NCBI GenBank assembly: GCA_964361435.1
Contig: CAYIAN010000029.1
Span: 1-6,278 of the forward strand
From: GWA2-46-10 sp964361435
GTDB lineage: Bacteria > Patescibacteriota > Minisyncoccia > UBA6257 > Colwellbacteraceae
Reading direction: 5' to 3'
Length of the DNA: 6,278 nt
Positions within the stretch are counted from its first letter, which is position 1. Every line of letters starts with the position of its first letter. The position numbers were made by a program, and so were the translations under genes. The notes beneath the pieces are model-generated. The model had not been told where the DNA came from. It was given only the letters and a program-made list of their open reading frames with translations, and ran no database searches. Positions 6,229-6,278 of the stretch are shown here, one piece after another.

Positions 6229-6278
6229 CTTATTTATGAATCCTAAAAGAAATTTTCTAGAGTTTGTTGGCTCGAGTC

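Noticed and set aside
6260..6278. GACTCGAGCCA at the right edge (minus strand) as a tRNA 3' end
   Set aside because: Only the last few bases lie in the window, and no T-loop or acceptor pairing can be seen, so it cannot be supported.

Overview
The window looks like part of a compact bacterial chromosome in which everything is transcribed leftward (minus strand). It carries six protein genes, and the leftmost runs off the window edge. There are no rRNA, tRNA, CRISPR or mobile-element signals and no gene-free stretch over about 102 bases. The standard code fits: the five visible stops are TAA or TAG, and Trp is TGG. Tiny gaps, a short thymidine kinase used for salvage, and large multi-spanning GT-C membrane proteins present in more than one copy together suggest an uncultivated small-genome bacterium, possibly of the Candidate Phyla Radiation (Patescibacteria). 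That placement is an inference from style, not from a marker gene.

In transcription order (right to left): (1) a NADPH-dependent FMN reductase-like flavoprotein (5638-6213), preceded by an extended -10 box that ends 6 nt before its ATG; (2) a 572-residue GT-C type membrane glycosyltransferase-like protein (3914-5632) whose Shine-Dalgarno sequence overlaps the stop of gene 1; (3) after a 102-nt gap, thymidine kinase (3245-3811); (4) a 103-residue small membrane protein of unknown function (2908-3219), preceded by a perfect extended -10 TATAAT, also 6 nt from its ATG; (5) an MsbA-type ABC exporter half-transporter (1124-2902) starting 5 nt after gene 4; (6) a second GT-C protein (1-1124, C-terminus missing). 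Gene 6 is a paralogue of gene 2, and its ATG shares one base with the ABC stop codon (TAATG).

There are probably at least two transcription units: reductase plus GT-C (perhaps with tdk), and small membrane protein plus ABC exporter plus second GT-C. The tight ABC/GT-C coupling suggests an envelope-glycan function, with lipid-linked substrates moved by the exporter and sugars transferred on the outer face by the GT-C proteins. This is inferred from context. Thymidine kinase is an ordinary salvage enzyme and seems unrelated to that theme.

The most notable signals are the two matching promoters that predict leaderless mRNAs, the GT-C duplication (about 57% identical without gaps in the N-terminal 222 aligned positions, diverging afterwards), and the unidentified small membrane protein that opens the exporter operon.
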